Below, piece by piece: positions 1 through 7,030 of a stretch of 18,176 nt of DNA. Position 1 is the first letter of the stretch; each line of letters begins with the position of its first letter. The stretch is from an uncultured bacterium (GTDB lineage: Bacteria > Planctomycetota > UBA1135 > GCA-002686595): positions 1 to 18,176 of the forward strand of contig CAJXRJ010000056.1 of the NCBI GenBank assembly GCA_913058555.1, read 5' to 3'. Made by a program: the position numbers and the translations under genes. A model generated the notes under the pieces. The model saw only the letters and a program-made list of their open reading frames with translations, searched no databases and was not told where the DNA came from.

Positions 1-194
1 CCGTGGAAGCACGTACAGCTGAAATCCCCTCGCGCCCCCCCCCACCCGGGGGCCCGTAAAGCTAGCCAGCACGTGCAGCCAAGCCGCCGCATCGTCGCCG
101 GGGATCCACCACGCCGCTGGCTCCTGGCCAGATTCTTGCCCAGCACGCAACGGCACTGGCCGAACCGCCGGCCACGGGTCCACTCCAGAAGCAC
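1..194. other. Left edge, no convincing gene
   Basis: This stretch lies downstream of the vWA gene and runs to the window edge. It holds a run of nine C (35-43) and a GC-rich hairpin at 157-174 (TGGCCG, six-base loop, CGGCCA). The hairpin begins about 20 bases past the vWA stop and could help end that operon, but there is no T tract on the minus strand. A short open minus-strand frame from an ATG at 92 runs off the edge. Its composition (many Cys, Trp and Gly) does not look like a protein start. Confidence 0.4.
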
Positions 195-2603
195 TCACGG
201 CTGCTGCCCCACGATGGCCTCGGTCACCTCACCGGCAAAGTTCAGCAGCCACCGGTTCACCTTATCCAGTAGCTCCGGCCGCCCGAGCACAGCCTCGCCC
301 TGGTGATACGTCCAGCCACGGGACGACCAGGCAGCTGGCTCCTGCGCGATGTCGAGCGTCAAGGTCAGGTCACCTCCCCCCCCGTTCAACGCACGCAGGT
401 GCAAAAGGCCACGCTGATCGATCCAAGCACGCGGCCCCCCGGGCAGCTGGCAGTGGCGCAAGATCCTCGTCGCTGGAACCGAGCCCCGACGAAGCTCAAA
501 CGGGCGATAGGACACCTCGCCCGACACAGAATCGAATTGCCCAAGCTGAAGGGATTTGCGCCGATGAACGATAAGCGACCAAACGCTATCACCCATGAGT
601 AGGCGGATCTCCGCCGTCGCACTGGAGGTCTTCGTGACGCCGATCTTCTGCACATTCTGCAGCAGCGGCAGCGTCACGATCCCCGCTCCACGGAGGAGCT
701 CCATCCCGGTCCCCCAAGCAAGCGCCCGCTGCCACGGCACGCCCGTCACCACCGTCGAACGCAGTCCTTCCGGCGCAGCGACCATCGTTTCCTTGCCGAT
801 CTTCAAGACCAAAGAACTGCGACTGCTCAGCACGACCGAGGGCTCTTTCGTCTCCTTGACGAACTTCAAGTCCCAGGAACTTCCACCGCTCAGCGCGACC
901 CAGGGCTCTTTCTTGACGGGATACTCCTGGATGCCGGTTCGTCCGTCGAAGCTGAACTCCGCCCGCCACAACACGCGCTGCTTCCCATCGTAGATCGCCA
1001 CCACCGCGCCCTCGGGCAATGGCCCAAAGGCCATCACCACCCCGGAGGGCAGCGTGCCGAGTTCCTGTGCGCCGCGCCGTGTGCCGCTGGCCGCCTCTTC
1101 GGACCACATCCTCCAGAATACGACCTGACGGCGCCGCGTAATCACAAGCACGCCGTCGGGATGGGCGACGGCGATGCCCCGGTCGAGCGCATGGCCGATC
1201 CGCAGCGGCGCAGGACTCTCTCGGAAGTAGAGCGGGAGGTCCGGAGACTCCTGGGGAAGGCCCTTCTGATTCGGCCGCCGGCCCTGGGCACCCGTTTCCT
1301 CCAACGAAACCAGAGCGGATGAAACGAGTCGAACGCCGCGCGCGGAGTATTCAAAGAGCTCCACGTGCCCCTCGGCGTCCACCGCGACGACGGCCCAATC
1401 GGCTCCGCATGCCCCGAGCGCCTCCCGCAGCTCAATCCTCTGAAAGGCAGCTCGCGTCGTGACCAAGACCCTTTGTCCGGCAACGGAGTTGCCCGATGCC
1501 TGAAGGACCGCAGGCCCGGGATGTGGGTCGGGATAGAGTTTGCCCAAGTGCTCCTCCAGCCCATCCTTCGTGCCCAGGTCCATGGGTTCAAGGGCCTCGC
1601 CCTGGGCGCGATAGGCCGTGACCGAAGCCCCCCGGTCCGCCGACGCAGCCACGGCCAAAGTCGCAGCCGTCCCAAAGACGCGCGCGGTGCCCCACATCCG
1701 AATCCCCGAGTCCACCACCACCGTGAGGTCCTGGCGCGGCACGTCCTTCGGCACTTCACGCCGCAGGAACATCGCTTCGCCGAGCACGATGCGTGACGCG
1801 AGAACGTCGTCGTCCTGGGCCAACTCCGAGAGAAGGAGCCTGTCGATCTCGCCGCGGTTGGCGATGTCGGCGTAACCGCCAATGGGAAGGTCTTCGTGCA
1901 GCGCCGCGGCCCTCGGCAGGCGCAGCGGCGCCATCAGCCGATAGGCAAGGCGCGCCAGCTCGCCATGGTCGTCGTCCGACTCCAGCTCCCGTAGGAGCTG
2001 CGCGACAGCTTCCGCGCCGTTGAGCGCCGTTTCACCCGGGTCCAGGACCCACTCCAGCGGCGCGGCCTGCACCTCGTCTGAAATGCCCGTGCGAACGCGC
2101 CGTAAGATCTCGTCCGGATCCGCTTTCGCGATACCTGCTTCGACGAGGCGCTTCCCCGCGAGCAAAAGCCGCTCCCCATCCAGCGACGATTCCTCATCCG
2201 TGACGCCTTCCCTCGGCAGCCCTGCTTGCAGCCCAGCCCAGAGAACCGCAGCCCGTTCGGGGTCCCTTGGCGCCCCGCCCTGCTCCAGGATGTGCACGAC
2301 GACATGGGCAGTCGCCATGGGCTCCCGCCAGAGCCCCGAATCGACGTCGCCGAGCGCACCGCCGCCGGCGGCCGCCGCTCGGATGAGCTTGAAGCCCACG
2401 AGCACCGACACAAACGGCGGCACAAGGCCGTCCCGGAACAGAGCCCCAAGCGCCGCCTCGATCTCCGCGCGAAAGGCCACCGTCGTGCCGGGCGTCTTGT
2501 GAATAACGGCCTCACAGCGCTCGTCCCAGGCCATGGGAAAGGTCATCGGCCACGCCTTCGGTAACGTCAGGTACCGGCGTAGCACTTCCTCGGCGACACT
2601 CAT
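195..2603 (-). CDS. vWA plus beta-propeller-like protein of a MoxR-vWA-bpX ternary system
   Basis: 802 residues, starting at ATG 2603 inside an ATGA overlap with the upstream bpX-like gene, which implies translational coupling. Residues 1-240 are mostly helical. They lead into a segment at about 241-285 (IGGYADIANRGEIDRLLL, then SELAQDD) that I recall from vWA proteins of MoxR-linked operons. The vWA-like fold covers about 290-430 and opens with LTVVVDSGIRMWG: Asp298 is present but the DxSxS MIDAS pattern is degenerate. Residues ~455-802 are rich in short beta strands with repeated Trp and Gly turns (VLVITRRRQVVFW, VVAIYDGKQRVLW), as expected for a beta-propeller. No signal peptide is seen, so it is probably cytosolic. 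In this family the vWA protein is thought to be the partner that a MoxR ATPase remodels. A 63-base tandem duplication lies in the propeller-like part. The family is well supported; the biochemical role is unproven. Confidence 0.8.
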   Translation of the reverse strand: MSVAEEVLRRYLTLPKAWPMTFPMAWDERCEAVIHKTPGTTVAFRAEIEAALGALFRDGLVPPFVSVLVGFKLIRAAAAGGGALGDVDSGLWREPMATAHVVVHILEQGGAPRDPERAAVLWAGLQAGLPREGVTDEESSLDGERLLLAGKRLVEAGIAKADPDEILRRVRTGISDEVQAAPLEWVLDPGETALNGAEAVAQLLRELESDDDHGELARLAYRLMAPLRLPRAAALHEDLPIGGYADIANRGEIDRLLLSELAQDDDVLASRIVLGEAMFLRREVPKDVPRQDLTVVVDSGIRMWGTARVFGTAATLAVAASADRGASVTAYRAQGEALEPMDLGTKDGLEEHLGKLYPDPHPGPAVLQASGNSVAGQRVLVTTRAAFQRIELREALGACGADWAVVAVDAEGHVELFEYSARGVRLVSSALVSLEETGAQGRRPNQKGLPQESPDLPLYFRESPAPLRIGHALDRGIAVAHPDGVLVITRRRQVVFWRMWSEEAASGTRRGAQELGTLPSGVVMAFGPLPEGAVVAIYDGKQRVLWRAEFSFDGRTGIQEYPVKKEPWVALSGGSSWDLKFVKETKEPSVVLSSRSSLVLKIGKETMVAAPEGLRSTVVTGVPWQRALAWGTGMELLRGAGIVTLPLLQNVQKIGVTKTSSATAEIRLLMGDSVWSLIVHRRKSLQLGQFDSVSGEVSYRPFELRRGSVPATRILRHCQLPGGPRAWIDQRGLLHLRALNGGGGDLTLTLDIAQEPAAWSSRGWTYHQGEAVLGRPELLDKVNRWLLNFAGEVTEAIVGQQP
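791..916 (-). repeat. 63-base in-frame tandem duplication inside the vWA gene
   Basis: Two adjacent imperfect copies, 791-853 and 854-916, share long runs such as GGGCTCTTTC and GCTCAGC. In protein they give two 21-residue units, EPWVALSGGSSWDLKFVKETK-like and EPSVVLSSRSSLVLKIGKETM-like, at about residues 563-605. The unit is exactly 21 codons, so the frame is kept. It probably adds a pair of beta strands to the propeller-like region. Confidence 0.8.
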
Positions 2604-3355
2604 GGCCCCACCAAGCCCGCCATGGTCGCCCGCAGCGACGCCCTTCGCACGGGTAGCCCCACGCCCACCGGGAGACGGGTCGCTCCGCTGGTCTCCATGA
2701 CAAAGTGATCGTCAGCGGCCCCACCCGGTGCGAGCCTCCCCAATACCGCCCGGGCCGTGGCCGGCTCCACGTTCGGCTCGAACCGCATGCCGACCGGAAC
2801 GAATAAGCCAGCCTCAGACCAGTAGAGGGTTCCCGCGATCGGCGGCAGGGGCCGGCCGATGACAAAGGCTTGGCGGGAGCCATCCACGAAGAACGTCAAC
2901 GGCTCGAGCCGTGCGGCCGGCGCCGACAGAGCCCACTCGGCGAAGACCCCGAGCGGAGCGCGGATCGCCGCCGCCTCGCGCGGGGCGCCGCCCCGGGCGA
3001 GGCCCAGGGGCACGCCGTGTGGACGTCCTCCACTCAGCATCGGCGCCGAAGCCCTGGCCGCTACCAGTTCGTTCGCTGGACTCCACGGCCCCTCGGGCAC
3101 GATCGCCGTGGGAACGCGCTGCCCCGGCGGATGGGCTCGCACGAGCCCGTTCCCCGTCGACGGGCAAAAGAGCGTGGCGCCGCCGCGCCCAAGATCCGCC
3201 GCCACCTCCTCCGCAGGCCCGCTGCCACGCAGCCAAATCCAGTCCCCATCGAGGAGCCACTCGACGTCCGCCCGCACGCGGAGCACGCCCAAGGCCCCGC
3301 GCTCGGCGCTCTCCGCCCTGGCGTACCAGGCCCAGCGTTCGTCGTTGGTCGCCAC
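2600..3355 (-). CDS. bpX-like protein of a MoxR-vWA-beta-propeller ternary system
   Basis: 251 residues. The start is GTG at 3355, 12 bases after the moxR stop, because no ATG fits; the stop overlaps the vWA start as ATGA. The C-terminal half carries features I recall from bpX-type ternary-system proteins: RLEPLTFFVDG (149-159), a turn GRPLPPIAG (167-175), then LFVPVGMRFEPNV (184-196), and a terminal positively charged RRASLRAT (237-244). There is no signal peptide or membrane segment. Its place between MoxR and the vWA protein is the usual context of such genes, and it is probably an adaptor or substrate-recognition partner of the ATPase. That role is inference. Which bpX subfamily it belongs to cannot be decided by eye. 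Confidence 0.7.
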   Translation of the reverse strand: MATNDERWAWYARAESAERGALGVLRVRADVEWLLDGDWIWLRGSGPAEEVAADLGRGGATLFCPSTGNGLVRAHPPGQRVPTAIVPEGPWSPANELVAARASAPMLSGGRPHGVPLGLARGGAPREAAAIRAPLGVFAEWALSAPAARLEPLTFFVDGSRQAFVIGRPLPPIAGTLYWSEAGLFVPVGMRFEPNVEPATARAVLGRLAPGGAADDHFVMETSGATRLPVGVGLPVRRASLRATMAGLVGP

Positions 3356-3367
3356 GGCGTCAGTGGC

Positions 3368-4525
3368 CTACGCCTGAGCGCGTTTCCGTAGTCCGTTCAG
3401 GCGCTCGATCAGATGATCCCGCGCCACCTCATCTTCGACCCACTCCACCCGCGCCGCGAGCAGCTGGATCTCATCAAGGTCCTGGGGCAGTGACTGTCGC
3501 TGGGCCGACTCATCGTTCCCGTCCAGGCGGTCCTCGATGACATCCAGGTCGCGCGCGATGGCCTCTGGGTCCGGCCGCACGCCTTCTTGGGCCCGCGGGT
3601 GGGCCTTGTCCATGTCTACGTCTTTGAGGGCCTTCTCGACGAGGGCCGCGAGCACTTCACGCTGCTCCTCGGTCTCCCAGGTGTAGCGGAACACCCAGAG
3701 GTCGCTCGGCATCGCAGCCGCGCGTCCGGCGAGGAGCGCAGAGGAGGCGACGACACGCTGCATCTTCACGGCGCGACGATCCGAAAGAGCGATACCGGCG
3801 CCGCGGATCGCGCGCACAAGCTCACCGAGCGCCCCGCGGACCCCCGAGAGGTCCACATCGATGATCGCATCGCCCAGTTCGCGGACCTGCTCCATGGAGA
3901 CGGGCGCCTCGGCTGCGCCGGACGCACTGCCGCGCGCCTGCTCCAGTCGCCACCCCGCTTCGAGGACGTCCCCGAGCCGCTCATCCGACACGTTCTCACA
4001 GCGCACGCGCAGCAGGAAGCGATCGAACAGCGCACCGAGCGCGTCGTCCTCGGGCAGGTGGTTGCTCGCGCCCACCGCCATAACGAGCGGCAGCGCACGG
4101 GTCTCGCGGCCGCGCCGCAGCACGCGTTCGTTGAGCACGCCCAGCAAGCTGTTCAGGATCGCGCTGTTCGCGTTGAGCAGCTCATCCAGGAAGACGAGCG
4201 ACGCCTCGGGCAGCATGCCATCGGTGTTCGTGACGAGATCCCCTTCCCGCAGGCGCCGGATGTCGAAGGGCCCAAAGAGTTCGCTGGGCTCGGTGAAGCG
4301 CGTGAGCAGGTAGTCGAACGTCGTGCCCTGGAGCCGCCGCCCGAGCACCTGCACCAGTGCGCTCTTTGCTGTCCCCGGAGGCCCGTGCAGGAAAAGGTGC
4401 TCGCGCCCCACGAGGGCCACGCCCAAGAGGTCGATGATCTCGTCCTTGTCGACGAAGGCCCGCTTCATCGGGTCCAACACGTCGTGCACGAGCGTGCGAG
4501 CGAGGTCAAATACGCCGGATTCCAT
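3368..4525 (-). CDS. MoxR-type AAA+ ATPase
   Basis: 385 residues. The AAA+ core is complete: Walker A GPPGTAKS (48-55), FTEPSELFGPFDI (77-89) typical of the MoxR/RavA branch, Walker B LVFLDE (110-115), sensor 1 GASN with Asn155, candidate arginine fingers in LFDRFLLR (167-173), and a sensor-2-like LSDRRAVKM (247-255). Residues 300-385 form a charged, likely coiled-coil tail. MoxR ATPases act as hexameric chaperones that use ATP to remodel vWA-domain partners. Such a partner is encoded two genes downstream in the same operon. The start ATG 4525 follows the stop of the upstream gene by three bases, so co-translation is likely. No Shine-Dalgarno is visible. Length and motifs are intact, so the enzyme should be active. 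Confidence 0.9.
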   Translation of the reverse strand: MESGVFDLARTLVHDVLDPMKRAFVDKDEIIDLLGVALVGREHLFLHGPPGTAKSALVQVLGRRLQGTTFDYLLTRFTEPSELFGPFDIRRLREGDLVTNTDGMLPEASLVFLDELLNANSAILNSLLGVLNERVLRRGRETRALPLVMAVGASNHLPEDDALGALFDRFLLRVRCENVSDERLGDVLEAGWRLEQARGSASGAAEAPVSMEQVRELGDAIIDVDLSGVRGALGELVRAIRGAGIALSDRRAVKMQRVVASSALLAGRAAAMPSDLWVFRYTWETEEQREVLAALVEKALKDVDMDKAHPRAQEGVRPDPEAIARDLDVIEDRLDGNDESAQRQSLPQDLDEIQLLAARVEWVEDEVARDHLIERLNGLRKRAQA

Positions 4526-4528
4526 GGG

Positions 4529-5251
4529 CTAGGCTGGGGGTTCGTCGGGTGAGGGAGACTGGCCAGACTCGGAGGATCGGATCGCCGCGGTCTTTGGGGA
4601 AGACAAGCCTGGACCCCGCGGGGCAAGCCACCCGGGCGTGCGCCCACAGTCCTGGGACAACGCCGCAGTGACCCACGGAACCTGCCCATGCTGGACGTTC
4701 TGGGCGGCGGTCACCCGGTCAAGGTACATGCGCCGCAGCGACGGGTGCTCCTGTACGCACTCAGGAATCGCTGGGGAATCGGACTCGCAGCCCGCTGCAC
4801 GCGGCACCTGCGCGGCCGAAAACGGCCAATCCCGAGCCAGCGTCCAGATCTCTATCCGCAGGGGATCCGCCGGGATCAGCCCGCGGGCGGCGCGCTCGAT
4901 GGATTCGAGGTGACGCAGGGCCAGATCCACCGACCAAACGCTCTCCGCATGGGCGGGCCCGGGGGCGCCAAGCCCACGGTGCTTTTGAAACTCGGCTTCG
5001 ACGGTCGCTGCGTCATCGGCTCGGGCGACGACCCGCTGCGCCAAGTGCGCCAGCCGCCCGAGGGCCCACCGCGCGGCTGCAAGGTCAAGGGCGGGCGGCC
5101 GTCCGGGCGCATCCTCCCGTGCGACTCCATCGAGCCGGGCCAACGCGGCGTCGTGTTCTCCACTCACCCAATCCCCCCTATCCATCGAGGTGGGAAGGAT
5201 CACTGGACCTCCGTCCAGGAGCGCACGGGCTGTCTCCGCTAGAACGTCCAT
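4529..5251 (-). CDS. Helical accessory protein of the MoxR-vWA operon
   Basis: 240 residues, first gene of the operon, starting at ATG 5251. Residues 56-180 are mostly helical, with LDLAAARWALGRLAHLAQ (56-73), SVDLALRHLESIERAAR (107-123), a DWPFSAAQV turn (141-149) and HPSLRRMYLDRV (169-180). I recall the last two patterns from small proteins encoded beside MoxR in ternary-system operons, possibly one of the numbered bpX families. The last 40 residues are rich in Ser and Pro and look disordered. There is no signal peptide. Three bases separate it from moxR. The function is unknown; an adaptor or regulator of the ATPase is a guess. It is weaker evidence than the other three genes, but the context supports membership. 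Confidence 0.6.
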   Translation of the reverse strand: MDVLAETARALLDGGPVILPTSMDRGDWVSGEHDAALARLDGVAREDAPGRPPALDLAAARWALGRLAHLAQRVVARADDAATVEAEFQKHRGLGAPGPAHAESVWSVDLALRHLESIERAARGLIPADPLRIEIWTLARDWPFSAAQVPRAAGCESDSPAIPECVQEHPSLRRMYLDRVTAAQNVQHGQVPWVTAALSQDCGRTPGWLAPRGPGLSSPKTAAIRSSESGQSPSPDEPPA

Positions 5252-5427
5252 TGCGGAGCATTATGTCATCCAGGTGGGTGCCCGCCCGCGCACGGGAAGG
5301 ACCTTTCGGCTTCCATGGGCCGCGGCCCGCCCTCGGCCCGCAAGAAACCCGCGGTCCCCAAGACGGACCCAGGGGACGACTACGCCTTCCGAATCTCGCC
5401 GGCACCGGCGTCCCCTGGCTGGCCCTG
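5252..5427. promoter_or_regulatory. Gap between the lipid operon and the ternary operon
   Basis: This 176-base gap should hold the end of the lipid operon and the promoter of the ternary operon, both on the minus strand. It contains the stem at 5369-5418 and a perfect 12-base palindrome GGGCCGCGGCCC at 5317-5328. I could not recognise a convincing -35/-10 pair or a Shine-Dalgarno before ATG 5251. Confidence 0.35.
5369..5418 (-). terminator. Probable terminator of the PKS operon
   Basis: CCAGGGGACG (5369-5378) and CGTCCCCTGG (5409-5418) form a perfect 10-bp stem. The 30-base interior contains a second small hairpin (CGCCG/CGGCG). It begins 10 bases past the methyltransferase stop on the minus strand. 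There is no T tract after it, so it may need Rho or act as a processing or stability structure. Confidence 0.4.
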
Positions 5428-5934
5428 CTACCGTAGCGCTCGGTCCTCAATGGCGATTCGCCGGCGCACCGCCCAGAACTTGAGTGGGACAATCGTGGCT
5501 GCAACCCAAGGTAGACCGAGCGCCAGCGGCAGCGCGACGAGCACGGCGGCCGCGGTCAGGTAGTTGGGGTGGTCGAGGAATCGATAAGGACCGGTCCGCA
5601 CGAGGGGCAAGCCTGGCCAAACCACCACTCCGACCGTCCAGCGTTCGCCGAGGACCCCGAGGCAGACGATCCGCGCCAGCTCCGAAGCGGCCGCCAGCGC
5701 CCCGAACGCGACCAGAGCTCCCACCGGCCATCCTTGGGAACCGACCGTGCACTCCTCAACCACGAGACCCACGAACCAGAGGATGTGAACGGCCAACAGG
5801 AGCCGCGTCCCGTCGGGCTTCACGTGGAAGCCTCCGGCGGCAATGGCGCGGGCCTCATTGCGGCGCGAAAGGAATAGCTCGGCGACGCGCGACACAATGC
5901 AGTAGGCAAAGGGCAGCCAGAAAACAACGCGCAT
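5428..5934 (-). CDS. Isoprenylcysteine carboxyl methyltransferase-like protein (BpsB/YpbQ type)
   Basis: 168 residues, an integral membrane methyltransferase with about four hydrophobic segments. The family signature is clear: LVRTGPYRFLDHPNYL (111-126), followed by a hydrophobic stretch and a terminal RRIAIEDRAL (158-167). The N-terminal RVAELFLSRRNEARA (16-30) also matches the bacterial branch. In Bacillus subtilis the homologous BpsB methylates alkylpyrones made by the type III PKS BpsA. Here the gene starts three bases after the PKS stop, so it most likely O-methylates the PKS product rather than a prenylated protein. The family is certain; the substrate is inferred from the gene pair. 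Confidence 0.85.
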   Translation of the reverse strand: MRVVFWLPFAYCIVSRVAELFLSRRNEARAIAAGGFHVKPDGTRLLLAVHILWFVGLVVEECTVGSQGWPVGALVAFGALAAASELARIVCLGVLGERWTVGVVVWPGLPLVRTGPYRFLDHPNYLTAAAVLVALPLALGLPWVAATIVPLKFWAVRRRIAIEDRALR

Positions 5935-5937
5935 GGG

Positions 5938-6984
5938 TCAACCCGCGGGGAAAGACAGGCAGATCGCTTCCGCGCTGAAGCCTGGGCCAAACGCCGTCAT
6001 GACTCCCTTGCCGGCGGGACGCCCCTTCTCCCGCAGCACGCGGTCCAACACGAACAGGACCGTCGCCGCCGACATGTTGCCGTGGTCCCTCAGAACAGCG
6101 GCGGATACGGCCAAATCCCCATCGACAAGCTCGAGGCTATGGCGGTACGCATCGAGGACTTTGGCCCCACCGGGGTGCAGCACGAAGTGCGTTGGACGCT
6201 CGCCGTCCATGGCCTCCGCCACCAGCGCACCCACCTCCCGTTTGACGACCGCCGGGATTCGGGGCGAGAACACAACCCGCCAGCCATTCGCCTCGACGTC
6301 CCAGCCCATCAGCTCAAGGGTATTGGGGATGAGCTTGGTGACGCATTTCCCGATGGTCGCCAGCGCCGGGTGGTCGCCGGTGGGCTCCCCGATCACAGCG
6401 GCGGCCGCTCCGTCCCCAAAGAGCGCACATGCCACGAAGTTCCGCCTGGAGGCGTCGTCGGTGATCAATGTCAGGCTCGTGAGCTCGATCACGAGTAGAA
6501 GGACACACGCGTCCTCGGAGGACGAAGCGAGGTCCCGCGCGATGGCGAGCCCCGCGGCACCGCCAGCGCACCCGAGGCCAAAGACAGGGACGCGCCGAGC
6601 CGATGCGGGAATGCCCAGGTCGCCCGCGAGGAGGCACTCGAGCGTCGGCGTGGCAATGCCGCTCGAGCAAACGGTCACCACATGGGTGATACGCCCCCTG
6701 AGGGACTCGTCTGCGGCCCGTCGCGCAGCGTCGGCGAGCATGACCGGAGCCAGCTCGGAAAAGCGCGCCGCGCGCTCGGCCACCCCCGGACGCTCCGCGA
6801 AGCGCTCCAGCGGCCAGGCGAAGGTTCGGCGCGCAATCGCCGCGTTCTCGAAGACCGAAGACAGCTCAATGGCATCGAAGTCGGCGCCCTCAAACATCGA
6901 GAGCGTCTGGGCGCGCACATCCGCCTGCGCCGCGGGAAACGGCCCCTCAGTCGTTGCCAAGCCGAGAATTGCGGGCTCATTCAT
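5938..6984 (-). CDS. Type III polyketide synthase (alkylpyrone/alkylresorcinol synthase-like)
   Basis: 348 residues, the normal length of the chalcone/stilbene synthase family. The catalytic triad is present: Cys139 in GLGCAGGAAG, His270 in FVLHPGGAK and Asn303 in HGNMSAATV. The GFGPG-type loop appears as AFGPGFSAEA (331-340), and VCSSGIATPTLE (105-116) is typical of the bacterial branch. Such enzymes load a fatty acyl-CoA or acyl-ACP starter, extend it with malonyl-CoA and cyclise it to alkylpyrones or alkylresorcinols. The start ATG 6984 has a GGGGG run five bases before it, one of the few plausible Shine-Dalgarno sequences in the window. The gene lies 46 bases after an RND exporter gene and three bases before the methyltransferase gene, which suggests synthesis, methylation and export of one lipid. 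Starter length and product cannot be read from sequence. Confidence 0.92.
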   Translation of the reverse strand: MNEPAILGLATTEGPFPAAQADVRAQTLSMFEGADFDAIELSSVFENAAIARRTFAWPLERFAERPGVAERAARFSELAPVMLADAARRAADESLRGRITHVVTVCSSGIATPTLECLLAGDLGIPASARRVPVFGLGCAGGAAGLAIARDLASSSEDACVLLLVIELTSLTLITDDASRRNFVACALFGDGAAAAVIGEPTGDHPALATIGKCVTKLIPNTLELMGWDVEANGWRVVFSPRIPAVVKREVGALVAEAMDGERPTHFVLHPGGAKVLDAYRHSLELVDGDLAVSAAVLRDHGNMSAATVLFVLDRVLREKGRPAGKGVMTAFGPGFSAEAICLSFPAG

Positions 6985-7030
6985 ACCCCCATGGTCGTCT
7001 CTGCGGGCCCCCGCCGATCCTCATTACGCC

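Noticed and set aside
8..79. Near-repeat AGCACGTACAGC (8-19) and AGCACGTGCAGC (68-79)
   Set aside because: Only two short copies with no spacer pattern. They do not form a CRISPR or attachment-site arrangement and could arise by chance.
1..92. Minus-strand partial gene starting at ATG 92
   Set aside because: It is open to the edge but only 30 codons long, rich in Cys, Trp and Gly, and runs through a C9 homopolymer. There is no domain or signal that would support it.
3587..4552. Plus-strand open frame opposite moxR
   Set aside because: It is a shadow of an intact AAA+ ATPase and its sequence is rich in Arg, His and Glu without known motifs.
5317..5328. Perfect palindrome GGGCCGCGGCCC as an operator
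   Set aside because: Short GC-only palindromes are expected often in DNA this GC-rich, and it is not placed clearly relative to a promoter.
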